64,000 nt of DNA. Origin: Buddleja alternifolia (Eukaryota > Streptophyta > Magnoliopsida > Lamiales > Scrophulariaceae). Of this stretch, positions 44,068-57,866 are shown piece after piece. The stretch covers positions 14,620,708-14,684,707 of the forward strand of contig CM033391.1 in NCBI GenBank assembly GCA_019426215.1. The letters run 5' to 3'. A program made the position numbers and the translations under genes. A model generated the notes under the pieces. That model was not told where the DNA came from. It ran no database searches and was given only the letters and a program-made list of their open reading frames with translations. Every line of letters starts with the position of its first letter. Within the stretch, counting starts at the first letter, position 1.

Positions 44068-47000
44068 TTTATTTTATTTTTTTAGTAAAGAGTAAATTCC
44101 ATTACCAAACAGACAATTACAATATATATTTACAAATCCACCTATGCATAATCTTCTAAAACAAAACGCATGTCAATGCAGTAAGACCTAAACTACTCAA
44201 CGTATAAGTTGTTCCAAGTACATCCTATCTCTTTGTAGCAGGTTAGTGTTCTTTTGTCCTACTATCCGTATCCTTAGTTCATTCTGTAAGATAACAAACA
44301 CAGTTTCATACCCCCGATTCTCTTGTGCAAAGATCCTTTTATTTCTCTCTTCCCAAACCTTGTATATAGTACCTGCAATCCCAGCCATCACAACTTTTTG
44401 CTTAAATTTCCAGCCTTTAAGTGCATACCGAATCCAATGTTTCCATCTTCCATATTGATGTGGACAAGTATCCCCCTTCACCCATGTCAAAACCATTCTC
44501 AGCAAGTGATGTGCCCATATACAGTTAAAGTACAAGTGCTCCTCAGTCTCATCCTCTTCTCCACATAGAACACAAAGGCAATCAGGTAAGTTCACATATC
44601 GATTGAGCCTACACCTTGTAAGAAGTTTCTTTTGAGCAGCCAACCAAGTAATAAATGAATGCTTGGGGATATTCAATTTATCCACACAAACTTAGCATCC
44701 CAAAAGACATTATGATCACCTTTCAACCAATCATATCCTGATTGGATAGTGTACTTACCATTTGTATTGTGCAGCCACTTATTTTGGCTGTACCCTTCTC
44801 TAAGTCTCCTCTTGACCTTGTCAATCTTCCTCCACACCCAGCTGTAGTCTGTGGGAAGATTATAGCTCCATAAGTCTTCACCCTTTAAGTATACGTTATC
44901 TATCCACTTAATCCACAAAGTGTCCTTTTTCTGGGAGATAGCCCATAATTGCTTACCTATGGAAGCAATGTTCCACTCCTTGCAACTTCTAATGCTTAAC
45001 CCACCATATTTCTTGCTTGTACAAACTGAGTCCCATTTCACCAGTGCTGTTTTATTTGTTTGATCATTTTTTCCCCACAAAAATTCCCTACACTTCTTCT
45101 CTACCAATTTCACAACTGACTGAGGTAATAAGAATATTGAGGACCAATAGACTTGTAGAGAGAATAGCACAGAATTTATTAACTGAGCCCTACCTGCATA
45201 GGATAAGTTTCTGAAAGCCTAAGTAGCCAGTCTAGCTGCGATTTTGTCAACCAGTGTCTGGCAGTCCATCATACTCCACTTGGTAGGTGATAGAGGCACC
45301 CCTAGGTATCTTAGTGGAAATCCTCCTTCCCTACAGCCTGTAATTTCTAGAATTTCCTACTTTTTGGCATCTGAAACGCCTCTTACATACACATTGGACT
45401 TGGCTAAGTTGGCATACAGTCCTGTTGTAGCAGAAAATCTTTGGAAGCTATCCTAAACAATTGCAACTGACTCTTTTGATGCTTTGCAGAAGATCATAAG
45501 ATCATATGCAAAGCATATGTTGGTGAGTCCCATAAGTTTGCAGCTAGGGTGAAACCTAAATTTTGGGTTTGCAGCAGCTATTTTCATACTTCTTGTGAGA
45601 TACTCCATTACCAGTACAAAGATAAGGGGGGAAATGGGATCTCCTTGTCTAATCCCCCTCTGGCCCTGGAAATGGCCATGTATTTCCCCATTCAGTGAGA
45701 AAGATACTGTCCTGATACACTCCATTACCCAATTGCTGAAAGTCCTTGGAAATTTATACCCTTCCAACATTTCAGCTAAAAAATCCCAATCAATGGAGTC
45801 ATAGGCTTTCTGTAAGTTAATTTTCATTAAACATCTAGGAGATAAGTTCTTTCTGTTGTAAAGTCGGATCAATTCTTGACTAATTAAGAAATTGTCCAAA
45901 ATGGCCCTCCCTTTGATAAACGCTCCTTGGTTTGCATCAACCAAATATGGCATCACCAGTGTTATTCTCTTGGTAAGTAACTTAGAGATACACTTGTACA
46001 CCGTGTTGCAACAGGCTATAGGCCTGAATTCACTTACTTTATTTGGATTATCTACTTTTGGGATCAGTGATAAAAGAGTGTGATTCAATTGTTTCAGCAA
46101 TTTACCATTTTGAAAAAACTCCAACACTGCATCTATGACCTCTTCCCCAATGATTCCCCATGCTGATTTAAAAAACCCACTGCCAAAGCTATCTGGTCCT
46201 GGGCTTTTATTGCTATTGATGTTAAACAGTGCTTTCCTCACTTCTGTTCTACTGAAAGGTTTGATAAGGTCTAGCTGTTGATCCACTGTCAGAACAGGGC
46301 CTGCTTCAAAGACTTCTGCTTCAAGCTTTGTTCTGTGCATTTTAACCCCAAGCAGACTCTCGTAAAATCCCACAAATTGCTCTGTTACTTCTTTATAATC
46401 AGTCAACAGGTTCTCCCCATCATCTGTGATAGTGACAATTCTGTTTCTATAATTCCTTTTCTTGAGAACCATGTGGAAATACTTATTGTTTTGATCACCC
46501 CAGTTGATCCATTGTGCTTTGGCTTTTTGTTGCCTATATTTATCTAAAGCAAGACTTTTTTCTTTCAAAGTATTCCTAGCTGCTACTTCTTTTAGTTGTA
46601 ACTCCGCATCTATTAATTGTATTTGAAGTTGCTCCTGAATCTCCAACAGCTCATGTCTAGCCCTATCAACCTGTGTTTCTATATCTCCATACTGACTTTT
46701 ATTTAATTCTTTCAAGCTCCTTTTAATGTTCCTCAATTTCTGAACCACAGAATACATTTTGGTCCCATATACAGGTTGTCCCCAGCCATGAGCTACCGTA
46801 GAGCTAAAATTAGGGCTATTAGCCCACATATTTAAATACTTAAAGGGGGTAACTCTGCGTTGAGCCTGTTGATGCATCATAATCACCATGGGGCTGTGGT
46901 CTGACACCCCAGGGGGAAAGAACATAGCTTCTGCCTCAGGGAAAGTTTCACACCAGAAATGATTGATGAAGACTCTATCTATTTTTGTATATATTCTCAC

Positions 47001-47204
47001 TCCAGATTCACTACAGTTGTTCCAGGTATAATTCTGTCCTTTCCACTTCATTTTCTCTATATCACATTGATCAATACATTCCTTGAAATCAAGAGTTTCA
47101 TTAACAGTAACTGGGGTCCCTCCTAATCTGTCTTCCATCCTCAACACATTATTGAAATCCCCCATTATTGCCCAAGGCATTACCATTGTACTAGCTAGGT
47201 GCTG
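44068..47204 (-). pseudogene. L1-type LINE, 5'-truncated, with TSD
   Basis: Flanks TAAATAT at 44061-44067 and 47205-47211 (8 bp if the preceding G is counted) form the TSD. The A-rich tail is at the left (TTTATTTTATTTTTTT on +). On - it starts inside the endonuclease (WAIMGDFNNVLRMEDRLGG, VSDHSPMVI). RT follows: FRPIACCNTVYKCISKLLTK, KINLQKAYDSIDWDFL, QGDPISPLIF. The catalytic motif reads FAYDLMIF, so the first Asp of FADD is Tyr. A stop and frame change follow. The C-terminal zf-RVT region is at 44685-44197 (CVLCGEEDETEEHLYFNC). The frame start at 47264 is target DNA, not LINE. Confidence 0.92.
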
Positions 47205-47267
47205 TAAATATATTTTCATAACTAATAAAACATAGTTTTTAAAGAGAAGTGGAAAGTATGCCAATAA

Positions 47268-47330
47268 CCTTTAGCTAAGTGGCATCACCTTTGACTGTTA
47301 TGTGTAAGATCAAGTGTTTGAGTCCCCACC
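47268..47330 (+). other. tRNA-like (SINE head-like) sequence in duplicated segment copy 2
   Basis: TAGCTAAGTGG at 47272-47282 fits box A. GTTTGAGTC at 47316-47324 differs from box B by one base. It is followed by CCCCACCCCTACGATC. It is the counterpart of 12345-12415. tRNA-derived, not a functional tRNA. Confidence 0.4.
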
Positions 47331-47430
47331 CCTACGATCTCATCGTTGTAATTTGGAAAAAAGAAAAAAAAAACAAAGTGAAAAGTGACCCTGACATTAA
47401 ATAAAAATAAAAAATGAAAAGTCTATGAAG

Positions 47431-48739
47431 TATGACATGTTTAATTTCAATTTTAACCTTTCAGATTAAAAATAGCAACCACTATCTAGTTTCATAGAAA
47501 TCGATTATGAAAAGACAAAAAATAAAAATAAGCGAAGATGTTGCATATTATATAGGAAAGAAAAGAAACATAAAAAAACCACCTAAATTGAATGAATAAT
47601 TAGTGAGAGGAGGGATTGAGTGAATAAAATATATAGTTTTGGTCACAAAAAAATATTTATTGATAATTTCTTGAAGGGCCAAAATTTCGCATTTTCATAT
47701 TGTTCGGTACAAAATTGAACATTTCTAAAACTTGGGGGGAACTCTGACCTCATCAATGGTGTAAAAAAATAATTCAAAGTGTCGACACGTGGAAAAAATG
47801 TATGGAAACTTCCAGGTGTAATTTTTTGTAACTTGTTCTTATATTTTTCTCGTAACTCTTTTAGTGATTTTTTCTGTTGATTTTTTTCTATTTTTTTCCT
47901 TGTTATTTATTCCTGTAATTTATTCTTTTGCTTTTCTGATTCAGGGATCTTTCTGAAAACTAATTTCACAATGTCATTAATTAATAACAGAAAAAAGCAT
48001 GGACAACGGAAAGTTTTACAAAAAATATTTTGGCAAAAAGATTTTAAGGAAAAAAAATTACAAATACAAGTTAAAATTAGAAGAGCAAATTATTAAAAAA
48101 GTACAAAAAAGAGACTAGAAGAACAAATTATAGATAATACAAAAGAAATTATACGATTTTTTTGTAAAAAAGATTACAAGAAAAAAGATTTCATTTCGCA
48201 CCAAAAGTGGGAACAAGCAAAAGCGTGCACAAAAAACGAATTATGCCTATCTTATGGTACCAAAAATAAGATTCCCCCCCCCCCCCCCCCCCAAAAAAAA
48301 TAATGCACCATCCTCAATGTTGTGTGACACTATCCAAGATCCATCACCAAATTTCAAGGCTCTAGATGGACCCCTAAAAGCTCAAGATCTTATATTTGTG
48401 TTTTAGGGTGGTACATTTTATTTTGAGATTGAATGATGATCTTCATTAATCGGTTTCTTTTTATTTAACTCTTCGTATACTAATGACTGTTTAATTGTAT
48501 ATTTCATCTATAGTTAATTTTGCAGCTTGTTTGATTCGAATAGTTGAGTTTTTCGGTTATTTACTAGCCAATATGCTCATGATTCTACTAATAGTTTTTG
48601 GACTTCACTGATGCTTATGAAAGGAGCTTTGGCTCAACTGGGCTCAATTCTAAGTGTTACTATTATTCCTTTTTTTTTTTATCGGAAGTGTTACGATTAT
48701 TCAAGTGTTGCTATTATACACTGACAAATAATCTCTTAG
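47431..48739. other. AT-rich sequence with a fragment of the duplicated family
   Basis: No gene. At 48190-48292 the phrase GTGGGAACAAGCAAAAGCG and GGTACCAAAAATAAGATT repeat sequence from 13275-13345 of the duplicated segment, followed by a run of 19 C (48274-48292). This is a third, partial member of that family. Confidence 0.55.
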
Positions 48740-51700
48740 TGGGATTAAGTTAGAGCTAAAGAGTGTCCAACCAAACTAAAATTCTCTCGACTATGATAGA
48801 TGACAACCCTGGTAAGCCGCGCCACCGACGTAAATCGATCAACACATGGACACAAATCCAGGTACTAAAGCCAACGTGGATTCTCAGGCTAATAATAATT
48901 CTTGGCAAACAGGAAGATTGGCAGATTAGTGGAAAGCAAAATCTCCGGTTCGTACTTTCTATACGGCAAAGGTGAACCGAAAGCATAGGAAGAACTTGAG
49001 GCAATGGTGAAATTTTATTGGCAAATGTCCGGTACTAACTCAGGCGATAACCCAAAATGCCCAGGCATGGTTGTACCCGAAGAGGAGTGGCGAAGACTGT
49101 TTACCCCATACTGAAGGGCCCTGCTCGTCAAAGTTCTGGGGAGGACCGTTGGATATACCACTCTAAAACAAAAAATGAAAACTCTATGGCAACTTAACGA
49201 GGAAATCGAACAGGTGGACATGAGCAATGTTTTTTTCATGGTGCGATTCTTCAATAAGGCAGATTATGACAGAGTTATGGAGGGCGGTCCATGGGTTATT
49301 CTTGGACACTACCTCACAGTTCAAAATGGAAGCCTGAATTCTAGGCACCAACAGAAACCATCACCAATACGTTTGCATGGATACGATTCCCCGATATTCC
49401 TCTAGAATTGTTTGACGACAATATCTTATCCGAGCTAGGCTTGTTAGTTGGACGTGTAGTCAAGATCAAGAAACACACAAAAGAGTCATTGAGAGGGTGA
49501 TTCGCCATAGTGTGTATCGAACTTGACCTCACAAAACCTTTAATATCGAGTGTTATAATTAGTGGGCGAAAATTGAACACATGCAAGATGTGGCGTTATT
49601 AACCACTGCTGAGCTTGGGGGGCTAAGTCCCTCCCAAGGTTAGATTCTCATCGTTTCTCGACTCTAACTTATATATTTATTAATGAATTTTATTTTTTAG
49701 AATTGTAGGGCTGCCGGGAAAACTCATTTTCTTATAGCCCTCTTGGACCTTCTTTGTGAGAAGAAACCACCGCTGTTAGTTCTTATGGAACCTCACGTTC
49801 AGGGTGATAAAGCAGTCAACATTATCAACCGTAGTCACTTGGATAGAGATAAAATAGTTGAAACTCGGACGTTTGAGGGAGGTATTTGGTTGTTTTGGAA
49901 CTCTCAGGAAATTACAGTGAATCTAATAGACGCTAACAATCAATGTGTTACTTGTATTATACAAAAATCGGGAGAAGAAGACTGAATCCTTTCGGCTATT
50001 TATGTTAACCCCCACCAGGGCACGTGTGACTTTCTTTGGAAATACATTGAGCAACTATCGCATAACATTCATGGCCCTTGGCCCCTGGTGGGGGATATGA
50101 ACGTTGTCACTAGTGAAACAGAAAAAATAGGTGGTGCGCCTGTGGATCTTAGTCGTTGTCATAAGTTTATCGATTATCTCAATAATTCGGGTTTGGTTGA
50201 CTTAGGGTTCACTGGTATTCCGTACACTTAGCCTAAGGGTAGTAAGTCGAAGTTGCAAGAGCACTTAGACCGTGCACTGTGTAACACCGATTGGAAACTT
50301 CGATTCACGAAGGTAGAAGTTCATCATTTACCTCGAATTGCTTCGGACCATGCACCCTTTATGTGTTACTTTGTGCGGAAATTATGAGAGACGGAGTAAT
50401 AGAGATCGTTTTAGTTTTCAAGCTGCCTGGTTCAGGTTCACCGAGTTAGTCATAGATAATTGGCATCCGACTCGTAATGATGGGATATACAAGCAAATCA
50501 GTGGGATTCTTACCGAACTACAGAAGTGGAACCGTGAGGTTTTCGGCAACATTTTTCATAGAAAAAGGAAGCTTAAAGCTCGGATAGAGGGTATTCAAGA
50601 CACTCAAAGCTGTCGGTTTTGCATGTATCTTCAGCAAAAGCTTGTGGCCCAATACCATGAAACTTTGCGACAAAAGGAAATAATATGGAAACAAAAATCA
50701 CGGATTATTTGGTTGTCAGCTGGGGACCTTAATACGAGGTTATTCCATATGGCAGCTAAAACCAAACAACATCGAGCCTGAGTTAATGCGTTGATGAAAG
50801 ATGACGGCTCTTGGGAACAAGATCTGATCAATCTCAAGTCAATGGCGGTCAACTTCTATAAAGAGCTCTATAATGCGGGTCCTCCTGTCTTGCTATGAGT
50901 TAACTGATGATTTTCCTTGTCTTAGCCAACAGCAGCTAGAGTTAATCCAGTTACCAGTCACCAAGGAAGAAGTGCGTAAAGTTCTTTGGGAAATGCATCC
51001 CTCTAAACCTCGGGCTTCAACCTTGCTTCTTTCAAAAGTGTTAGAATACGGTGGGTGATTCAGTGGTAAGAACGGTGAGCCACGCTCTCCGCATAGGTAT
51101 CATTGATGTGAATATTAATAAGACTTTAATAACATTAATTCCTAAGGAGAAGCACTCTACGTATCTTTCAAATTTTCGCCCCATTAGCCTGTCAAATGTT
51201 ATTTTGAAAATTATAACCAAAACTATGGCAAACCATCTCAAAAACTTAATGAATTCACTAATCCCCCAAACTCAAAGTATCTTTATTCAGGGTCATCAAA
51301 TGACTAATAACATCATTGTGACCTAAGAGGTTTTACATAGTATGAGTTTGATGAAAGGTAAAAAAGGCTATTTTGTAGCTAAAATTAACTTTGAAAAAGC
51401 ATACGACAGAATTAAATGGGCTTTTTTGGAAAATGTGCTGAGTGAGATGGGATTCCCTTCGACTTGGATTAACCTTATTTTGGAATGTACTACCACTGCA
51501 AAACTTTCCCTTCTTTGGAATGGGGAAATGACAGAGTGGTTACCCCAAAACGAGGCTTACGCCAAGGCGACCCTCTCTCTCAGCTTACCTTTTCATTTTT
51601 TGCATTGAAAAGCTAGGTCATTGGTGAATAAGGCAATAAGAGATGGAAATTGGACCCCGGTCCCAACTTCAAGGCATGGTCCTCGAGTCTCTCAACTCAT

Positions 51701-53230
51701 GTTCGCGGATGGTCTTATCCTTTTTGGTGAAGCGTCTGATCTGCAGGTTCAGGTGATAAGTGATACCTTGGAGAAATATTGCAATATGTCGGGTCAAAGG
51801 GTTAACAAGAGCAAATCTAGAATTCTTTTTTCTAAGAATGTGTCGGGCTTGCTAGCAAGAAGAATTTGTCGTATGGCTCAACTCACCACTATGAAAGATC
51901 ACCAGAAATATTTGGGAGCCCCTCTACACCATACTCCGGTGCTTAAAAAGAATATTAGTTTATTATGGATAAGGTGAAATGATCCTGATGGAAACAAGAA
52001 TTTTTATCTCTTGTAGGGAGGACCACGTTAATCAAAGTAGTGGCGTCATCTATTCCCACATACCACATGCAAACATCTCTAATGCCAATGGGGATTTGTG
52101 ATGCTATTGACAAGGAAAACCGACGTTTTTCATGGGGTAGCACAGACGAGAAATGCAAACTCTACCCTATCTCGTGGGGTCAAGTGTGTAAAAGCAAAGA
52201 GAACGGTGGCTTAGGAATCCGGAATACGAGGGCAGTTAATATGGTCTTTTTGGGAAAACTAGGATGACAGCTTCTTAAGGATGAGCCCGAGTTGTGGGTT
52301 CAAGCTATTAAGCATAAATATGTTTGGCGGTCTAGGGGAAGAGCTCGATCCAAAACTTCACACACATGGAGAAGTATCCAACATGCTTTTTCGATTCTAG
52401 AAAAAGATATGGCATGGAAAGTAGGTAGAGGAGACATGGTCAAATTCTGGACCGATCAATGGATTGGGGTCTATGAGCTTTTACACGCTGCTCACCAACA
52501 TGCCAAAGACATTGATGTGTCTAGGACAGTGAGCAGCTACTGGACGCCGCTTAGAGGTTGGAATTGGCATAAGTTGGAGTTCCTTCCGGCTAATATTAAA
52601 GATGATTTAAGTAGAGTCAATCTGGATGAACAGGCTGCATATGAAGACATCTTGGTTCGGAACTTCACAACCAACGGGGACTACACATGCAAGAGTTCGT
52701 ACGACACTATTATAAGAGAGGACAGGGAGACGGATAGTGCTCGGTGGAATCGGATTTGGCAGGGAAATGGTATTTTTAGGGGCAAATTTGTCATATGGCT
52801 CCTTTGTCACAACCGTTGGTGGACCAAATCCAATTTGAATCAACGGCATGTCATTTCTGATGCTAGGTGCCCTATCTGCCACCAAGACGAGGACACGAAT
52901 TTGCATGCGGTTCTCGACTGCCCTTGGGCAGCCGGGGTTTTGTGTAGACTTGTCGCACCAAAATATCATGCTAAGTTCTTTAAGCTAAATACTAAGGATT
53001 GGCTCGATTGAAATATGTCAAACTCCCGTTATAGGTATGCATGGTGTAATGATTGGTATAGTGCTTTCTTTCAAATTGTTGAGTTACTATGGCAAGGTCA
53101 GAATGAGGCGATCTATAAGGAAGGCGCTATCCAACCAAAGCTTGCAATGGATACGGTGAGGCATAGGATCCTTGAAGCCTCTAGTCTGCTGAAGGCGAAT
53201 TGGTGCCCGAAATCTATTAAAATAAGGTAG
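48740..53230 (+). pseudogene. L1-type LINE, full-length type but decayed
   Basis: An ORF1-type DUF4283 domain lies at about 49175-49560 (VFFMVRFFNKADYDRVMEGGPW, then after a frame change IRIPDIPLELFDDNIL and RVVKIKKHT). Endonuclease is at about 49740-50380 (LLVLMEPHVQG, GDMNVVTSETEKIGG, SDHAPF). RT is at about 50400-51960 (FRPISLSNVILKIITKTM, KINFEKAYDRIKWAFL, a frame change inside GLRQGDPLS, and FADGLILFGEA where FADD has become FADG). The zf-RVT region is at about 52740-53010 (CPICHQDEDTNLHAVLDCPW). The final stop is TAG 53228. Many in-frame stops. No RNase H domain was seen. The exact 5' start and TSD were not found. Confidence 0.9.
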
Positions 53231-53239
53231 AATTTAAAC

Positions 53240-53475
53240 TTGCCAAAGAAATAGAAATTTTCTCGCTTTTTTGGGTTTAGGGACCAATGTGATATAAAGT
53301 TGATATTTCGGTGACCAAATGCAGCTGAAAACCGATTAGTTCTGGTCAATAATCACTAGAAAGGACTAAAGTGAGATAAAAATATAATTTTGGGGACGAG
53401 AGTGCAACAAAGTTGACTTTAGGGACTTGAGTGAGACAAACATGATATTTTAGGTGCTATAAGTGACAATAACCC
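53240..53475 (+). repeat. GGGAC..AGTTGA repeat block
   Basis: Three loosely repeated phrases (GGGACCAATGTGATATAAAG, GGGACGAGAGTGCAACAAAG, GGGACTTGAGTGAGACAAAC) lie between 53278 and 53440. This is the style of a plant MITE or LTR fragment. No TSD was recognised. It follows the LINE and may be its 3' untranslated region. Confidence 0.35.
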
Positions 53476-54145
53476 TTCTAGATAATATTAAAATTAAAAT
53501 GCAATTAAAAATGACTGAAATATTTTCAAATAATATTGAAATTATAACTCAAATATGTTCACAATTTTTTCCTAAATTCCAATCTTTTGATTTATCTTAT
53601 TTTTGTGGAGATACATACCGAATTAAATATAATAAATATAATTTTTTTACAGTAAATAAGAATTTATATTTTAATTCATTTTAAATTGAATTATTTTAAC
53701 TAAGTTCAAAATATTTTATTTACACACCTAAGGTTTGAAAAATATTGCAAATACACCAAAAGGATATTATTGTCCGGGAAATTAGAGTTTACATTAATTA
53801 GGAGTATTTTTGGAAGGTCACATATATTTTAACGACGATGTACAAAAATCCTAATTGAAGGTGGCAGTTGTTGGACGGAATGAATCAACAAAATGTTAGA
53901 TATAATTTATAAAAAAAGATGGTATTTTTTGTAAATTAGGGAGTATCTCAAGAGTAATATATGTAACTTTCCCAATAAATATATGTATATACATACACGT
54001 TATATTGTTAGATCCATATATATATTGTATATTGAACAACTCCATTTATTGACTGAAGAAATACATAAATATATATATGTATATTGAACAACTCCTTTTA
54101 CTGACTGAAATATTTATAAACATATATATATAGACTTTCATACCC

Positions 54146-55531
54146 AAAGACACAATAAGTTTTAACTAATTAAAAAGAAGGGATTGCTAAACTTTACAAA
54201 TTAGTAAAATAATACTTTTATCACAAAATCTCATTTATATTATTGTTATCCATTTTTTTCTAAAAGATGTCAATTTCTTTCTGCATATTTATTCAACACT
54301 ACTTAAAGTTTTATTATTAATCTTTTTTTCATACCCATTAATATTTTTTTATCATTTTGGTAGAAAAAAATTGCAAGCGAATCAAAAAAAACTATGTTTT
54401 ATATAAGAAGTTGTCAAGTCTTTTTCTTCTCTCTATGTCATGTAAATTTATTTTATTTAATTTTTGAGAAAATTAAGTTCAGGGCAATAAAAAATTTTAA
54501 AAATTGTTAAAATTTATAAATTGTTAAAATAACAATTTTATCAAAACTGCAAGATCTGATTTATATAACTTTTCACTTTTTTTTCCAAAAGAATATCGAT
54601 TTCTTGCTCGATATGTTCTCAGCACCACTTAAAATTTTATTATTAAAATATCTTTCACGTTAGATAATTGTTTTTTGACATTTTATGGAAAAACTTGTAA
54701 ACTACTCGAAACGTTTTTATTTTATTTTACTTTTGTATCAAGCGACCACTATTGACAAAAGTGATATAAATTTTTACTGGAGCAATTGAGTGTTACTAAA
54801 GGATCAATTGCATTTTCGTTCAATCGTTTTCTTCTCTAATTTCTTTATAAATAATATCATCATCAATGATTTATTCGATGAAAACTCCACTGCCATTTGT
54901 TGGTGTTACTACCAACCAATTTCTGAATATCATTCCATCTTTTTGTGTCCAAGAAGTATAAGGGACTTGGGACCCCAAGAAATTTAAGATTTATTGATTC
55001 AGTTGGTAATTTGGTGTACATAGTCAAACATTATTTCGCAAGTCAACTTATTATAATTGCGACTGCGTAAAACTACTAAAGAATGCAACAAGTTTCAAAT
55101 TAGCTTATCTGTAGAACTCTTCTCCGAAACTTTTTTGCTTTTATTAATTCATTGTAAATGAAACATAAAATATGATTGCTTTGTTGATAGACATCATATG
55201 TACGACTGGAAGCTGGCATTTGCATATTTGTTTTGCTTTATTATATAAAAAAAAAATTAAATTTGTCAATTTCTTATCTATATCATTTTCTTAATTCACA
55301 TACAATTTTTTTAATTAGAACAAGGAAAAAATATTACTGAACATTAAAGAAAGATTTATAATGAAACTTTAAATAGTGCTAAAAAAATATTGAAGAAAAA
55401 ATCGACATTCTTTAGAAAAGAAGATTGAGAGAATAGTAGAAATAATATTTTTTTGATGAAATTGTTATCTTAGTAATCTGTAAAGTTTAGCAATCCCTTC
55501 TCCTTAATTAGTTAAAACGTATTGTGTCTTT
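54146..55531. repeat. Element with about 220-bp imperfect terminal inverted repeats
   Basis: The left end AAAGACACAATAAGTTTTAA and the inverted right end AAAGACACAATACGTTTTAA are followed inward by GAAGGGATTGCTAAACTTTAC in both arms. Imperfect complementarity continues for about 220 bp. A third copy of the arm in direct orientation is at about 54480-54690. Interior AT-rich, no transposase, TSD not evident. Superfamily unknown. Confidence 0.7.
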
Positions 55532-57866
55532 ATTAATTTTGAAAATTTCACTACAAGAAATTTCACTTCTAGTGAGGAAAAAATTTGTTACAATACAAGC
55601 CATTTTCGTCGCTAGAACTTTTCGTAATTAAAATGTCGTCACTATTGTTTGTGCTGTAAAGCCCGTCGCTAGAAGTTTTTGTGACAAACATTCAACTTCG
55701 TTACAAATGTATCCACGACGAAGCCTGATTCCTCACATCATAGGTTTTAGTAACGATTTTGTCATTACAAAATCTAGTCCGTGACGTTATGAAAGAAACT
55801 ATTCGTTACTAAAAGTGATTTATAATTTTTCTTTAAAATGATTTTCCTAATAGTGACTTTGTTACGAATAGTTATTGTAACAAGTTTAGTCCTTACCAAA
55901 TATGCATTATTATTAATAATAATGCATAATGCTATAATAGTTTTGTCACAAAAAGTAAATATGACAATTACAGATTTCTCACTAATTCATTTTTGCCAAT
56001 ATTTTTTACATTAAAAAAAGTGAATTATTTTTTATTGATAAAGAATCCCATAAACATACATACATATATTCTGCAACAATAACAATTTGAATACATTTAT
56101 AAGCACAACCCAAACTAAAAAGACCATCCTAGTTGTTACAAAAGAATATTATAGAGAAATTATAACGTAATAGCTCCAATGAGACGTAGAAAGACAAAGT
56201 ATGTGACAAAAAGTAGCTGTATGTTCCAAATGAGTATCATTGTAGCTTCACCAAGTGATCAAAAAACATGTGAGTTTCTGAAATTTGAAGTGCATGCGTC
56301 GATTAGGTCATTTACTCCAAAAATCTGCAAATAGAATCAGGGTTCAAAATTCAACAAAATATAGAACCTAAAAATGTGAAAAGAAACACAAACAATTTCA
56401 ACAACTTAGTGATGCATAAACATGAAACAAAGTACAAGAATATGGACCTAGGAATAAGGTGAAAAGAAAGGTATTGAATTTTGACAAAAAATCCTAGAAA
56501 GTACTTATTCACATAACAAGACTATCTGTCCATCTTTTCATGTTTGTGATTCACTTTGTTATCACGAACGTACAACATACACATTCAACATATAGGTAAT
56601 AGGATGCTTTCTATTTTAAGAGGCATAAGATAGATCTATTCTAAGTGCATGAAGTTAAATAAAACCCACCAATTCATAAAGAAAACAGACATGATAAATA
56701 TATGTTCAGTTAAGGAAACGAGAATGAAGAGGAAAATGTCCAAGTTACTCTTGCTATAAATAAACAAGTAAAAGTTTGAATTGGGAGGATAAGATATGTT
56801 CTTTGGATGCAGGTAATGCTTCATTTCTTATTAATATCTATGGTATGCGAACTAGTAGCTACTAGTGTGTTAACTACTATATCATATAAGGTTAATCATT
56901 TCAAATTGTTCTATTATGATAAATAATCAAAGCAGCTTAGTACTTAGCATCATTTTCTTCACTTAGAATTAATGCTTCACTAGGTTACCCCAACAATAGT
57001 CAAAATGATCAAAGCAACATATCACTTAGCATCATCTTCTTCACTTAGGATTAATGCTTCAATAGGACAAACCCACAACAGTTAAAAGAGACAAATGTAA
57101 CTTAGTTTCACAAATTCAGTTTGACTTCAAATCACATATATAGCTACCACATATAAAATAATCCATTAAGAAAGATAGTGCAGATTGTGGCTTGTGGATG
57201 GAGCAAGAAGGGAAAAACACCATAAAAGACAAGTGGTTAAACACTTATAGTCTTGCGGTATTAAAAAGGAATAACACTTCAAATCCTTTTACTATGTTTC
57301 ACAATATGAGATTGATTAAGATGAAGTTATTTCCGTCTTATAGCTATTAGAATTTCATTACCAAAGATACATAAATTTACTCACAAGTCTTGAGGCCTTT
57401 ACATAGAATAAAGATACATAAATTATGAAAACCGTAACTACTTCTCAATATAGAAACAACAAAAAGAACAAAAATGCACACTGGTACTTGTCACTATTTG
57501 AAATTTGTATCACTTAATTCACATTCTTGACAAAGCTAGTATAGATAACTAGATCATCTTCTGATATGTGTCACTATTTCATTCATATGATTGGTACTAA
57601 TCAAACTTCATAACTTCAAATTTCTAGCAAAAATATATATGCATATACCAAGAATTAAAGATCTCAAAACACCTAATAAAATCATATTTCACTTAACATA
57701 AAGTAATTAGATTATCAAGCAAAATAGAAAACATCACAGGCATGATGTGAATGAATGAAGTTAGGAGGTTTCTTTTTTACTAAAATAAGTGAAGCCAGGA
57801 GGTTAAAAGTTACAAGGTTGATGCAGATTGTTATGTTGCATAAGAGTTAACATCATTTTCTTCAAC

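Larger units (their letters stand above)
42625..47430 (-). repeat. Inverted duplicated segment, copy 2
   Basis: Reverse complement of 12252-14890. It lacks the MITE and the 92-bp duplication of copy 1 but has the LINE at 44068-47204. Sequence on both sides of the LINE matches continuous sequence in copy 1 (around 12455-12480). Confidence 0.85.

Noticed and set aside
47212..47264. Start codon of the LINE protein at 47264
   Set aside because: These bases are target-site sequence beyond the right TSD, as shown by the empty copy 1 segment.
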